From: Cohnella rhizoplanae | GTDB taxonomy: Bacteria; Bacillota; Bacilli; Paenibacillales; Paenibacillaceae | Assembly: GCF_948329515.1 (NCBI RefSeq) | Contig: NZ_CAOJCN010000014.1 | Span: 107,973 to 171,972, forward strand | DNA: 64,000 nt | Direction of reading: 5' to 3' | In this document: one piece after another, positions 41,164-49,661 of the stretch | Position numbering within the stretch: the stretch's first letter is position 1 | Layout of the letters: every line of letters starts with the position of its first letter | Program-made: the position numbers and the translations under genes | The notes under the pieces: generated by a model | The model's input: only the letters and a program-made list of their open reading frames with translations | What the model was told of the DNA's origin: nothing | Databases searched by the model: none

Positions 41164-42501
41164 TTATTTCGAGCTTAAGTCTCCGGACTTTTTCAGACTC
41201 TCGTTGATCGTGCCGGACAACCATTTTGCGATGTCATCGGGCGAGTCCTTCTTCAGGTAGAGACGGGCCAGCGAATCGATCATGGCCTGCGTGACTCCAC
41301 CCAGCGATATCGGCGGGAACACGACGCCCGTCGGGCTCAGGGCCATGAAATCCTTACCCCACTGGCTGTCGCTCACCACGTCGTTACGCGCGGAGTTCGT
41401 CGGGTGGACGAGATCCTGATACGGCTTGCCCATCATGAAGGAGAGGAATTCCCACGCTTCTTCGGGATGTTTGGTCTGCTTGTAAATGAAGAACGGCACC
41501 ACTTCCATGTACGTCGCCGGCTTGAGTTTGTATGGAATCGGAGCGATCTTGACGTCTTTCATGCCGTCCGGGTTTTCTTTCGCCCGCTGCTCCTGCCAAG
41601 CGCCGTTGACGCTCATCGCGTATTGTCCAAGCGCCAGGTTCGTGTCCAATTCCTGATAGCCCCACGTTTTGCTGCCGATGACGCCCTTGTCCGCCAGATC
41701 CTTGTAGAACTGGAACACTTCAGCGGCGCGCCTCAGCTGCTCGGGATCGTCGTTCCACGTGTTTTTGTACTTGCCGTCGTCCATCTTCTTTGCGATTTCG
41801 AGGTCGTTCTGGGCCAGATATACGATGAGCTCCTGCGGCACGCGGACGCCCGTACCCGTGATGCCGAACGCGTCGACGCCGGTAGCTTCCTTGATTTTCG
41901 GTCCCATGGCGATCAGCTCGTCCCACGTTTTCGGAGGCGCGCCGATCCCGGCTTTCTTCAGCATGTCCTCGTGGTATTCCAGCGCGCGGATGCCCAGATA
42001 GTTCGGCATGCCGACCAATTTGCCGTTGACTTTGAGCGCGTCGACGACGTTTGGATAAATTTTGTCTTTATCGGTCCACTTGTCGAAGTATGGCGTCAAG
42101 TCCTGCAGCGAATCGATCGCCGCGAATTCGCCGACCCATTCCGGCAGTCCCCAGCTGACGTCCGGCGCATCGCCGGCGTTGATCGCGGTGACCAGCTTGT
42201 CGTGAAGCATTTCGTAGCTGATGTATTGCATTTTGATTTTGATGTTCGGGTGGCTCGATTCGAATTCTTTAATGAGTTTTTCCGCGTCTTTCGATTCTTG
42301 GATCGACGGATCGTCCGCATTCCAATACTGAAGGGTGACTTGCTCCTGCGATGATCCGGATCCTTGCGATGCGGACTGCGTTCCGCCGGCGGAACCGCCG
42401 TTGTTCGAAGCCGCGTTGTCGCCGCCGCTCCCGCATCCCGCCAGCGTGGAGACCGCCAGCGTGCTGGCCAGGACTAGGCTTAATTTTTTATTCCCGCCCA
42501 T
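41164..42501 (-). CDS. Extracellular sugar-binding lipoprotein, family 1 (CUT1)
   Basis: A 445-residue binding protein. Lipobox STLAGC, then a Ser/Gly/Asn-rich spacer, then the family-1 pattern (VTLQYWNADDPSIQESKDAE, MLHDKLVTAINAGDAPDVSW, LVGMPNYLGIRALEYHEDML, VPFFIYKQTKHPEEAWEFLS). It is the first gene of the CUT1 operon (binding protein, two permeases, GH109-like protein). The promoter carries a 27-bp motif shared with the isomerase at 31338, and a cre-like box lies at 42533, so CcpA-mediated glucose repression is likely. Confidence 0.9.
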   Translation of the reverse strand: MGGNKKLSLVLASTLAVSTLAGCGSGGDNAASNNGGSAGGTQSASQGSGSSQEQVTLQYWNADDPSIQESKDAEKLIKEFESSHPNIKIKMQYISYEMLHDKLVTAINAGDAPDVSWGLPEWVGEFAAIDSLQDLTPYFDKWTDKDKIYPNVVDALKVNGKLVGMPNYLGIRALEYHEDMLKKAGIGAPPKTWDELIAMGPKIKEATGVDAFGITGTGVRVPQELIVYLAQNDLEIAKKMDDGKYKNTWNDDPEQLRRAAEVFQFYKDLADKGVIGSKTWGYQELDTNLALGQYAMSVNGAWQEQRAKENPDGMKDVKIAPIPYKLKPATYMEVVPFFIYKQTKHPEEAWEFLSFMMGKPYQDLVHPTNSARNDVVSDSQWGKDFMALSPTGVVFPPISLGGVTQAMIDSLARLYLKKDSPDDIAKWLSGTINESLKKSGDLSSK

Positions 42502-42532
42502 CTTCCGTTTCCCCTTTCGTTATTGCGTATAT

Positions 42533-42546
42533 TGAATACGTTTTCA
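42533..42546. promoter_or_regulatory. cre-like box (CcpA site candidate)
   Basis: TGAATACGTTTTCA matches the cre consensus TGWAANCGNTNWCA with one mismatch. It abuts the -10 hexamer of the CUT1 operon promoter on its downstream side, overlapping the expected transcription start. Confidence 0.55.
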
Positions 42547-42599
42547 AGTGTAGCAGAGGGCTTTGGGACGCAACAGGAGACGGAACTTAGATCGATGTG
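42547..42599 (-). promoter_or_regulatory. Promoter with 27-bp upstream motif shared with 32190-32242
   Basis: On the minus strand: motif 42599-42573 (starts CACATCGA, ends TCTCCTGT), then 20 bases, then extended -10 TGCTACACT (hexamer TACACT, 42552-42547). The -35 region is weak and covered by the motif. Spacing is identical to the copy upstream of the isomerase at 31338. Confidence 0.6.
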
Positions 42600-42792
42600 G
42601 AATTTATTCAGATCGCGCTACCCAACCAGCTTAATAACTCACTTCTGATATAGACGACATAGGAACGAATAATTGACATGAGGAAGAGGATGATATGAAA
42701 TCATTTTAATTTTTCCCTTCTTTTAATATTGTTATCACTGGGTAATTCACCTAGTGATTTATTCACTTAAAAGCCAATTGAGATCCACGTTC

Positions 42793-42930
42793 TCAAGCCC
42801 TTAGGTCATCTTTCTCAATCTCACTTTAATCGGTCGTGAGATATATGTCGCGCTTTGAAGAAAACTCAATTTGCTTCAAGTTTTTCGCTATCCTTAATTT
42901 CTTTATCTTTTGGTCAGCGGCCTCTGCCAT
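42793..42930 (-). pseudogene. Decayed XRE-family (HTH) regulator
   Basis: On the minus strand, from ATG 42930: IKKLRIAKNLKQIEFSSKRD then LTTD, a TAA stop, then SEIEKDDLRA in the same frame and a second stop. This is the DNA-binding domain of an XRE/Cro-like regulator (the LTxxSxIEK pattern), broken by in-frame stops. It is AT-rich compared with its surroundings. Confidence 0.6.
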
Positions 42931-42945
42931 ACGGTAACTCTCTAT

Positions 42946-42983
42946 GAAAAAGAGGATAACCGTTTTATCTTTGGTTGTCCTCT
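42946..42983 (-). terminator. Strong terminator downstream of the 41-residue ORF
   Basis: On the minus strand, stem AGAGGACAACC / GGTTATCCTCT (one G-U pair) with an 11-base loop, followed by TTTTTC. It lies about 50 bases after the small ORF at 43031. Confidence 0.85.
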
Positions 42984-43030
42984 AATGGATTCTATTCAGT
43001 TACATACCCTATTGATCAGTTACAGTTTTT

Positions 43031-43156
43031 TTAATAGCAACTCGTCAAAAAGCCATTCAAATCAACACTTAGCTTCTTTCTTAGTTCATTAAGCGTTTCT
43101 GCTGACGTAAATTGCTTCTTTCGAATTGCCTTAACTTCCTCCCCTATAGTATTCAT
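43031..43156 (-). CDS. Small ORF of 41 residues, unknown
   Basis: A basic 41-residue frame beginning MNTIGEEVKAIRKKQF and ending NGFLTSCY. It has a good ribosome binding site (GGTGGGAG, nine bases before the ATG) and is followed by a strong terminator at 42946-42983, which together favour a real small gene. No separate promoter is obvious: it starts 16 bases after the glmS terminator, so it may depend on read-through. It could instead be the surviving front of a decayed gene, since an XRE remnant lies just beyond. Family not recognised. Confidence 0.4.
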   Translation of the reverse strand: MNTIGEEVKAIRKKQFTSAETLNELRKKLSVDLNGFLTSCY

Positions 43157-43171
43157 TTAAAGTTCTCCCAC

Positions 43172-43213
43172 CTAAAATAAAATTGGGCCGTCCTTGTTTC
43201 GAAGGAGGGCCCA
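43172..43213 (-). terminator. Terminator of glmS
   Basis: On the minus strand, stem GGGCCCTCCTT / AAGGACGGCCC with a short CGAAAC loop, followed by AATTTTATTTTA. Confidence 0.75.
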
Positions 43214-43304
43214 TGACGTTAGAACAAAACTTTATTGTTTAGAACAATACTTTTTTATGGAGTCAACCCGTTTAATGTTTGTTTTGTTTCTCCTCTTATA
43301 GTGA

Positions 43305-45137
43305 TTATTCGACCGTCACGCTCTTCGCCAAATTCCGCGGCTTATCCACGTCATGACCCAACGCCAGCGAGGCGTAGTACGACAGCAGCTGCAGCGGGAT
43401 GACCGACAGCGCAGGCGTGAGCAGCGGCAGCGTGCGCGGGATGGCGAACTGGCGGTCGACGGTCTTCGCCGATGCTTCCTCGTGGCCTTCGTTGACAAGG
43501 CCGAGCACCTCGGCGCCGCGAGCCTTCACTTCCTTGATGTTGCTGACGGTCTTCTCGAACAGATCCTCCTGCGTGAGCAGTGCGATGACCGGGACGCCGT
43601 CTTCGATCAGCGCCAACGTGCCGTGCTTGAGCTCGCCGGCCGCGTACGCTTCGGAGTGGATGTACGAGATCTCCTTCAGCTTGAGCGAACCCTCCAGCGC
43701 GACGGCATAATCGATGCCGCGGCCGATGAAGAACAGGCTGCTCGACTTCGCGATCGACTCGGCGATCCCTTTGACCGTCTCTGCCTGGCCGAGAATGCTC
43801 TCGACCTGCTCCGGCAGCGAGTCCATCGCGGCCAGCACGCGGGCGATCTCCGCTTCTTCTTGCGTACCCAGCGTCTGGGCCATGTACAGCCCCAGCAGGA
43901 AGAACGCGATCAGCATCGTGGAGTACGCCTTGGTCGACGCGACGGCGATCTCCGGGCCCGCCAGCGTAATGATAACGTCGTCCGCCTCGCGGGCGACCGA
44001 GCTGCCGACGACGTTGGTGATCGCCAGCACGCGCGCGCCGCAGCGCTTGGCTTCGCGCAGCGCGGCCAGCGTGTCGGCCGTCTCGCCGGACTGGCTCACG
44101 ACGATGACCAGCGTATCCTTCGTGATGATCGGCGAGCGATACCGGTACTCCGAGGCGACGTCCACCTCCACCGGTATGCGCGCGAGCTGCTCGATGACGG
44201 TCTTGCCGACCATGCCGGCATGCATCGCCGTGCCGCAGGCGACGATATGCACGCGGCTCACGGCGCGGAGCTGTTCGGCGGTAATCGAGAGCTCGGGCAG
44301 CACGACCGAACGTCCGTCCTCGCTGACGCGTCCGCGCATCGTGTCGCGGTACGCGCGCGGCTGCTCGTAGATCTCCTTCAGCATGAAGTGATCGTAGCCG
44401 CCCTTCTCGGCGGTCATCAGATCCCAGTTCACGCGGAAGACATCCTTCGCCACCGGATTCCCCTCGACCGTCAGCAGCTCGACGCCTTCGCGCGTGAGCA
44501 CCGCCATCTCTCCATCCTCGAGGATATAGATATCCCGCGTATACTCGAGGATCGCCGGGATATCCGACGCGATGAACTTCTCGCCTTCGCCGACGCCGAT
44601 GATGAGCGGGCTGGCGTAGCGTACCGCCACCAGACGGTCCGGCTCGTGCTCCGTCAGCACGCCGAGCGCGAAGGCGCCGCGCATCTTGCGGACGGCTTTC
44701 TGTACGGCCTTCACGATATCGCCTTCATACTCGACGGAGATCAGATGCGAGATGACCTCCGTGTCCGTCTCAGACAGGAACCGGTGTCCGGCAAGCATCA
44801 GCTCTTCCTTCAGCTCCAGGTAGTTCTCGATAATGCCGTTGTGCACGACCGAGAACTTGAGCGAGTTATCCGTGTGCGGATGCGAGTTCGCGTCCGATGG
44901 CTTGCCGTGCGTCGCCCAGCGGGTGTGCCCGATGCCGATCGTGCCGCACAGCGGCTCGCCCGTGAGGCGATTCTCCAAGTTGACCAGGCGTCCGACCGCC
45001 TTGGTCACTTCAAGGCCGCGCTCCGTATGCACGGCGATACCCGCCGAGTCGTACCCGCGGTATTCCAGTTTCTTGAGCCCTTCGATCAAGATCGGCTGGG
45101 ACTCTCTAAATCCGATGTATCCAACAATTCCGCACAT
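43305..45137 (-). CDS. glmS: Glutamine-fructose-6-phosphate aminotransferase (isomerizing)
   Basis: A 610-residue enzyme that makes glucosamine-6-phosphate from fructose-6-phosphate and glutamine, the first step to cell-wall amino sugars. The N-terminal glutaminase starts MCGIVGYIG with the nucleophilic Cys2. Two SIS sugar-isomerase domains follow (VACGTAMHAGMVGK, VSQSGETADTLAALREAK, FFIGRGIDYAVALEGSLKLKE). The C-terminus DVDKPRNLAKSVTVE is the family's conserved end. Full length. Its leader contains a glmS ribozyme, so the message is cleaved when the product accumulates. Confidence 0.98.
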   Translation of the reverse strand: MCGIVGYIGFRESQPILIEGLKKLEYRGYDSAGIAVHTERGLEVTKAVGRLVNLENRLTGEPLCGTIGIGHTRWATHGKPSDANSHPHTDNSLKFSVVHNGIIENYLELKEELMLAGHRFLSETDTEVISHLISVEYEGDIVKAVQKAVRKMRGAFALGVLTEHEPDRLVAVRYASPLIIGVGEGEKFIASDIPAILEYTRDIYILEDGEMAVLTREGVELLTVEGNPVAKDVFRVNWDLMTAEKGGYDHFMLKEIYEQPRAYRDTMRGRVSEDGRSVVLPELSITAEQLRAVSRVHIVACGTAMHAGMVGKTVIEQLARIPVEVDVASEYRYRSPIITKDTLVIVVSQSGETADTLAALREAKRCGARVLAITNVVGSSVAREADDVIITLAGPEIAVASTKAYSTMLIAFFLLGLYMAQTLGTQEEAEIARVLAAMDSLPEQVESILGQAETVKGIAESIAKSSSLFFIGRGIDYAVALEGSLKLKEISYIHSEAYAAGELKHGTLALIEDGVPVIALLTQEDLFEKTVSNIKEVKARGAEVLGLVNEGHEEASAKTVDRQFAIPRTLPLLTPALSVIPLQLLSYYASLALGHDVDKPRNLAKSVTVE

Positions 45138-45374
45138 TTAATATATCCTCCGCTTCGGCCATCGTCCGTGCGATGCGCCGGAGCCGGTCGGGCTGCCGCA
45201 TGCCTATAGCAGACCGCGGACAACCAGAGGGTATGCCTGCATCAGCCTGGCCGTCCCTTCGGCCCGAGACTCCCCGCAGGAGTCCCGGCTGCCTGAAGCG
45301 ATGAGCCGGACAGCAGTACCCTATATCCACGACATGTCGAGGTCACCGTGCTCCGGTTCGCCGGACATTCCGCT

Positions 45375-45546
45375 ATAGTATGATTCCGTATGTTCATTCT
45401 TATCGTGCCGGCGTATTGTGCGCCCGGTTGCCCTGAGCGATTTGTCTTCCGGCTGACGGCCCCGATTGGGCCGGGAGGTCCCCGCCGATCATCCGAACAC
45501 CTCCACCTCGTCAACTCGCCGCACGTCCGCGGCAAGTTCTGGCGCT
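45375..45546 (-). ncRNA. glmS ribozyme (self-cleaving riboswitch)
   Basis: In the glmS leader the minus strand reads AAGCGCCAGAACTTGCCGCG, then GAGTTGACGAGGTGGAGG, then GGCGGGGACCTCCCGG, and later AATCGCTCAGGGCAACCGGG. These are the conserved core elements of the glmS ribozyme, with cleavage expected just before GCGCC (G at 45545). It senses glucosamine-6-phosphate and self-cleaves, which lowers glmS expression. The 3' limit is approximate. About 240 bases of further leader follow before the glmS ATG. Confidence 0.93.
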
Positions 45547-45782
45547 TGTAAAGCCGAGTACCTCTATCCTGCCTTTCCTTCTTGAATGACATGCATCGAC
45601 CTACGTCAATCGCAGATAATCTACCCCATCATATTCGTTTTGAAAATGACGTGCAACCTCTAATCGCGAACTTCCGCAAAAAGACGGTATTGCCCAGGAA
45701 ATGACAACACCCGGCATCGTCGACACCGGGCTTCGTTAACGCTGTCAATTCAAGGCAGGCAGCCTGCATTAGTCGACAAAGC

Positions 45783-47123
45783 TTAGACGAGCTCCGCGCG
45801 AATGACGCCCGCGATCGTCTCGACATGGTCTTCGATCTCCGCCTTGTCCGGCCCTTCGGCCATGACGCGGATAAGCGACTCCGTACCGGACGGGCGTACG
45901 AGAATGCGTCCATTGTCGCCAAGCGCCGACTCCGCGGCCTCGACGGCCGCCGCGATCTCGGCGTTGCCTTCGTACTTCGACTTGTCCGCGACGCGAACGT
46001 TGACGAGTACTTGGGGATACTTGCGCATGACCTGCTTGAGCTCCCCGAGCTTCTTGCCCGAGCCGACGATCGTGTCGACGAGCTGCAGTCCCGTTAGGAT
46101 GCCGTCGCCGGTCGTATTGTGATCGAGAAAAATGACGTGCCCGGATTGCTCGCCGCCCAGGTTGAAGCCGCCGCGGACCATTTCCTCCATCACGTAGCGG
46201 TCGCCTACGGCCGTCTTCGCGGTCGTCAAGCCCAGCTGGCCTGCGGCCTTGAAGAAACCGATGTTCGCCATGACCGTCGTGACGACCGTGTCGTGCTTGA
46301 GCCGTCCGCTCGCGCGCATCGCCTCGCCGCAGATGAGCAGCACGTAATCGCCGTCGACCTCTTCGCCGCGCTCGTCGATCGCGATGAGCCGGTCCGCGTC
46401 GCCGTCGAACGCAAGACCCAGATCTGCGCCGACTTCCTTCACTCTCGCCGCCAGCTTCTCCGGATGCGTCGATCCGACGCCTTCATTGATGTTCAGGCCG
46501 TTCGGCTCGGCGCCCATCGTGATTACCTCGGCACCCAGCTCGCGGAAAATCGTCGGCGCCAGCTCATAAGCGGACCCGTGCGCGCAGTCGAGCACGATCT
46601 TGAGACCCGCGAACGCGTGATTCACCGTCAGCTTCAGGTAATCGACGTACATGCGCTTCAGCGCCAGATCCGTCGTGACCGTGCCGAGATCCTTGCCGAT
46701 CGGCCTCGGCAGCGTATCCTCCTCGGCGTCGAGCAGCCGCTCGATCTCGGCTTCCTTCTCGTCGAGCAGCTTGAAGCCGTCGCCGCCAAAAAACTTAATG
46801 CCGTTATCCTGCACCGGATTGTGCGAGGCCGAGATCATGACGCCTGCGTCGGCGCCGAGCGTGCGCGTCAGATAAGCGACCGCCGGCGTACTGACGACGC
46901 CGAGGCGGATTACGTCCGCGCCGATCGACAGCAGTCCCGCCGCCAGCGCGTTCTCCAGCATCGCGCCGGATACCCGCGTGTCGAGGCCGATGATGACCTT
47001 GGGCCGCTGCGCGCCCCCCGCGAGCACATAGCCGCCGCAGCGGCCGATTTTATAGGCTAATTCGGCGGTGAGCTCCAAGTTGGCTACGCCCCGCACGCCG
47101 TCCGTTCCGAAATATTTCCCCAT
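45783..47123 (-). CDS. glmM: Phosphoglucosamine mutase
   Basis: A 446-residue enzyme converting glucosamine-6-phosphate to glucosamine-1-phosphate. The start is KYFGTDGVRGVAN, the phosphoserine loop is ISASHNPVQDNGIKFFG, the metal loop is LAFDGDADRLIAID, the sugar loop is GGEQSGHVI and the phosphate-binding loop is RPSGTESLIRVMAEG. All are intact. AAGGAG precedes the ATG. It lies between cdaR and glmS in the conserved Firmicutes order and supplies the substrate for UDP-GlcNAc synthesis. Confidence 0.98.
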   Translation of the reverse strand: MGKYFGTDGVRGVANLELTAELAYKIGRCGGYVLAGGAQRPKVIIGLDTRVSGAMLENALAAGLLSIGADVIRLGVVSTPAVAYLTRTLGADAGVMISASHNPVQDNGIKFFGGDGFKLLDEKEAEIERLLDAEEDTLPRPIGKDLGTVTTDLALKRMYVDYLKLTVNHAFAGLKIVLDCAHGSAYELAPTIFRELGAEVITMGAEPNGLNINEGVGSTHPEKLAARVKEVGADLGLAFDGDADRLIAIDERGEEVDGDYVLLICGEAMRASGRLKHDTVVTTVMANIGFFKAAGQLGLTTAKTAVGDRYVMEEMVRGGFNLGGEQSGHVIFLDHNTTGDGILTGLQLVDTIVGSGKKLGELKQVMRKYPQVLVNVRVADKSKYEGNAEIAAAVEAAESALGDNGRILVRPSGTESLIRVMAEGPDKAEIEDHVETIAGVIRAELV

Positions 47124-47211
47124 GGTTGTCGTTGCTCCTTCTATCCCATTTCATATGCCTGACGGAGACGGGTCTTCCCGCCTGTCTGGTGTCTGCCTAC
47201 GCGGCCACGGC

Positions 47212-48654
47212 CTATCCGCCATCCGTAGGAGATGACGTCGGCGTCGGATTAGGCGTAGGCGTCGGAGAGCCGCTAGGCGTCCCGGCGGGCGAGCCGCTGG
47301 GCGACGCGCTTGGGCTCGCCCCCTCCTCCTCCGCGTCCGGCGATCCGCTGCCCTCCGGCGTGATCCCTGCGCCGGAGGCCGCCTCGTCCGGCGGCGGCGA
47401 GCCGGGCGGCGGCGTAGGCTCGGTGCCGACGCTCGAGATCTCGACCGCGATCGACGTATTGCCGCCGATCTGGTCGACGAAGCGCGGCGAGTTCACGTTA
47501 AGCGGGATCGTATACGTGCCGGGTCCGCGCCCGCTGAGATCCGCTTCCACGCTGACGTCTCCCGGCTGCAGCTTGTCGAGTACGGCCGGCGCGCCCTTGA
47601 ACGTGATGTCCACCTGCCCGCTCGCGGGATCGGTGATCTTCATCGCCAAGCCGCTGCCCAGTCCCTTCACGGTCACCGGCAGCCCCTGGATCGATCGGGT
47701 CTGCGTGAGCACGACCTGCACGTCGACCGTGATCGTAGCCGGCGACACTTCCGTGATCGCGCCCGTCTTTTTCAACGGAATCTCGACCTTGCCCGACTTG
47801 GTCACCTCGGACAGATTAAGGTCCGCCTCGATAAAGTCGATCTTGTCCAGCTCCGTCTGCGGCCCGTAGATCGTCGCCTGCTCCGCGCTCGGGCCGAGGT
47901 TGGCGATGCTGAGGCCGGCCGGCAGCTGTCCGGTCAGCTTGAGCTGGATCGGCACCTGCTTGAACGGATTGGTGATCGGCACTTCGACCTCGAGCACGGC
48001 GGGATCGACCTCGGCGCCCGGAATCTCCTGGCCGGAGCCGTCGTAGGCGACCAGCTTCACGCTCTTGTCCTTCAGCGTCGCGTCCGCGCCCTCGATCGAG
48101 ATCGAACCGCCGACATGGTCGACCCGGTCCATCTCGCTCGCCGGCAGCGTGACGTGCGCGCGGTTGGTCGGACGCAGGATCGGCGCGCCCGCTTTGTACC
48201 CTTCCTTGGGCGTGCCCGTCGGCGTCACCTGGACCTCGAATTCCTTGGTCTGCAGCTCTTCCAGCACGACCGTCACGGTCGAGGGCTCGACCTGTATGGT
48301 CTGGATGCTCCTGGGCAGATCCGTTCTTAGCGTTATCGTATGCGTGCCCGCCTTGACGGTGCTTAAGTCCGCCTCGACGATATATCCGCCGTCCGCGCGG
48401 GCGGCCAGCAGGTCGCTCGGCGTCCCGCGCACGATCAGCTTGACCTTGGTCGGATCCATGCTCTTCAGGACGTAGCTCTGCTCGTCCAGCCCGCGCACCT
48501 GAACCTTCACGTCGTTAAAGGTGCGGGTCTCGATGAGCGAAGCGACGTTGTTCGGCGTGGAATCCGGATTGAAGTGCACGACCGCCCACAGCAGGATGCC
48601 GAGGGCGAGCGAGATGAGACGCACGGCGTTCGGATGGCTGAGCCACTTATCCAT
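47212..48654 (-). CDS. cdaR: CdaA regulatory protein with YbbR repeats
   Basis: A 480-residue membrane-anchored protein. A single N-terminal membrane segment (LISLALGILLWAVVHF) is followed by four YbbR repeats outside the cell (VEPSTVTVVLEEL-like strands recurring about every 85 residues), then an unusually long Pro/Ser/Gly-rich tail of about 75 residues. CdaR proteins bind the diadenylate cyclase CdaA and tune its activity. The ATG at 48654 lies within the last codons of cdaA (8-base overlap). The tail is low-complexity and may reach into the wall. Confidence 0.92.
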   Translation of the reverse strand: MDKWLSHPNAVRLISLALGILLWAVVHFNPDSTPNNVASLIETRTFNDVKVQVRGLDEQSYVLKSMDPTKVKLIVRGTPSDLLAARADGGYIVEADLSTVKAGTHTITLRTDLPRSIQTIQVEPSTVTVVLEELQTKEFEVQVTPTGTPKEGYKAGAPILRPTNRAHVTLPASEMDRVDHVGGSISIEGADATLKDKSVKLVAYDGSGQEIPGAEVDPAVLEVEVPITNPFKQVPIQLKLTGQLPAGLSIANLGPSAEQATIYGPQTELDKIDFIEADLNLSEVTKSGKVEIPLKKTGAITEVSPATITVDVQVVLTQTRSIQGLPVTVKGLGSGLAMKITDPASGQVDITFKGAPAVLDKLQPGDVSVEADLSGRGPGTYTIPLNVNSPRFVDQIGGNTSIAVEISSVGTEPTPPPGSPPPDEAASGAGITPEGSGSPDAEEEGASPSASPSGSPAGTPSGSPTPTPNPTPTSSPTDGG

Positions 48655-49492
48655 GGCCGTCACCGCCCTTCCTATCCCAGAACTTCCAGGGGATGCTCCA
48701 GCTCCGCCGCGCCTTCTTCGCATTGTTCTGGCGCAGCTCGTCGAACAGCTTGGAGATCAGCGACTCCTCCTTGATGTCCCGCACGATCTGCCCGTTCAGC
48801 GCGAGCGACACGTGGCCCGTCTCCTCGGAGACGACGATCGAGATCGCGTCGCACACCTCGCTGATGCCGATCGCCGCGCGATGGCGCGTGCCGAGCTCCT
48901 TGGAGATGAACGGGTTCTCCGACAACGGCAGATAGCAGCCCGCCGCCATGATCTCGCCGCCGCTCACGATGACGGCGCCGTCGTGCAGCGGCGTATTTGG
49001 AATAAAGATATTGATCAGCAGCTCCGAGCTGATCGCCGACTTCATCTTGATGCCCGTCTCGATATAGTCGCCGAGTCCCGTGCGCCGCTCGAACACGATC
49101 AGCGCGCCGATCTTGCGCCGCGCCAGATATTGGACGGACTTGATGACCTCGTTGATCGGATGGCTGATATCGTGCTCCTCCTGGGAGGAACGGCTGAAGA
49201 GCGTGCCGCGCCCCAGCTGCTCGAGCGCCCGGCGGAGCTCCGGCTGGAAGATGATCAGGATCGTCATGATCCCGAACGGGAATAGCTGGTTCATCACCCA
49301 CTTGAGCGTGAACAGGTTCAACCAGGTGCTCAGCGCCCAGGTGAGTACGAGCAGCAGGATGCCCTTAAGCAGCTGCACCGCCTTGGTGCCGCGGACCAGC
49401 AGGATCATTCTGTATATAAGGTAGCTGACGATGAGGATGTCGGCGGCGTCCTTGACGGCGCCCCACACCGTTAAGTTTTCGAAGTAATCCAA
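48647..49492 (-). CDS. cdaA: Diadenylate cyclase CdaA
   Basis: A 281-residue enzyme making c-di-AMP from two ATP. Three membrane segments lie in the first 90 residues, then the DAC domain with the two signature motifs LHDGAVIV (DGA) and GTRHRAAIG (RHR). c-di-AMP controls potassium, osmolyte and cell-wall homeostasis. The gene order cdaA-cdaR-glmM-glmS is conserved in Firmicutes and links this signal to wall precursor synthesis; GlmM is known to bind CdaA in Bacillus. A terminator separates it from the rsiW gene upstream. Confidence 0.97.
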   Translation of the reverse strand: MDYFENLTVWGAVKDAADILIVSYLIYRMILLVRGTKAVQLLKGILLLVLTWALSTWLNLFTLKWVMNQLFPFGIMTILIIFQPELRRALEQLGRGTLFSRSSQEEHDISHPINEVIKSVQYLARRKIGALIVFERRTGLGDYIETGIKMKSAISSELLINIFIPNTPLHDGAVIVSGGEIMAAGCYLPLSENPFISKELGTRHRAAIGISEVCDAISIVVSEETGHVSLALNGQIVRDIKEESLISKLFDELRQNNAKKARRSWSIPWKFWDRKGGDGHG

Positions 49493-49604
49493 GACGCACC
49501 CCCCGTCTGGCGTCTCGATCGGGTTTCCCGAATCTTGTCAGATTGCGCTTAGGATATGTATATATTGTTTTCTATAAACGATCTTCTAAATCCTGTTTAG
49601 AATA

Positions 49605-49633
49605 CAAAAAAACCTCCCCGATGTCCAGGGAGG
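49605..49633 (-). terminator. Terminator of the anti-sigma factor gene
   Basis: On the minus strand, stem CCTCCC / GGGGAGG with a short loop, followed by TTTTTTTG. Confidence 0.85.
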
Positions 49634-49661
49634 CCGCCTCTTCGGCCGCCCACGGCGGCCG

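Noticed and set aside
42600..42780. Possible further coding remnant between the CUT1 promoter and the XRE remnant
   Set aside because: No coherent frame on either strand could be read; left as unexplained AT-rich sequence.
43353..45209. 618-residue plus-strand frame opposite glmS
   Set aside because: It is antisense to an intact glmS, rich in Arg/Asp/His as expected for a shadow of GC-rich codons, and has no domain or ribosome binding site.
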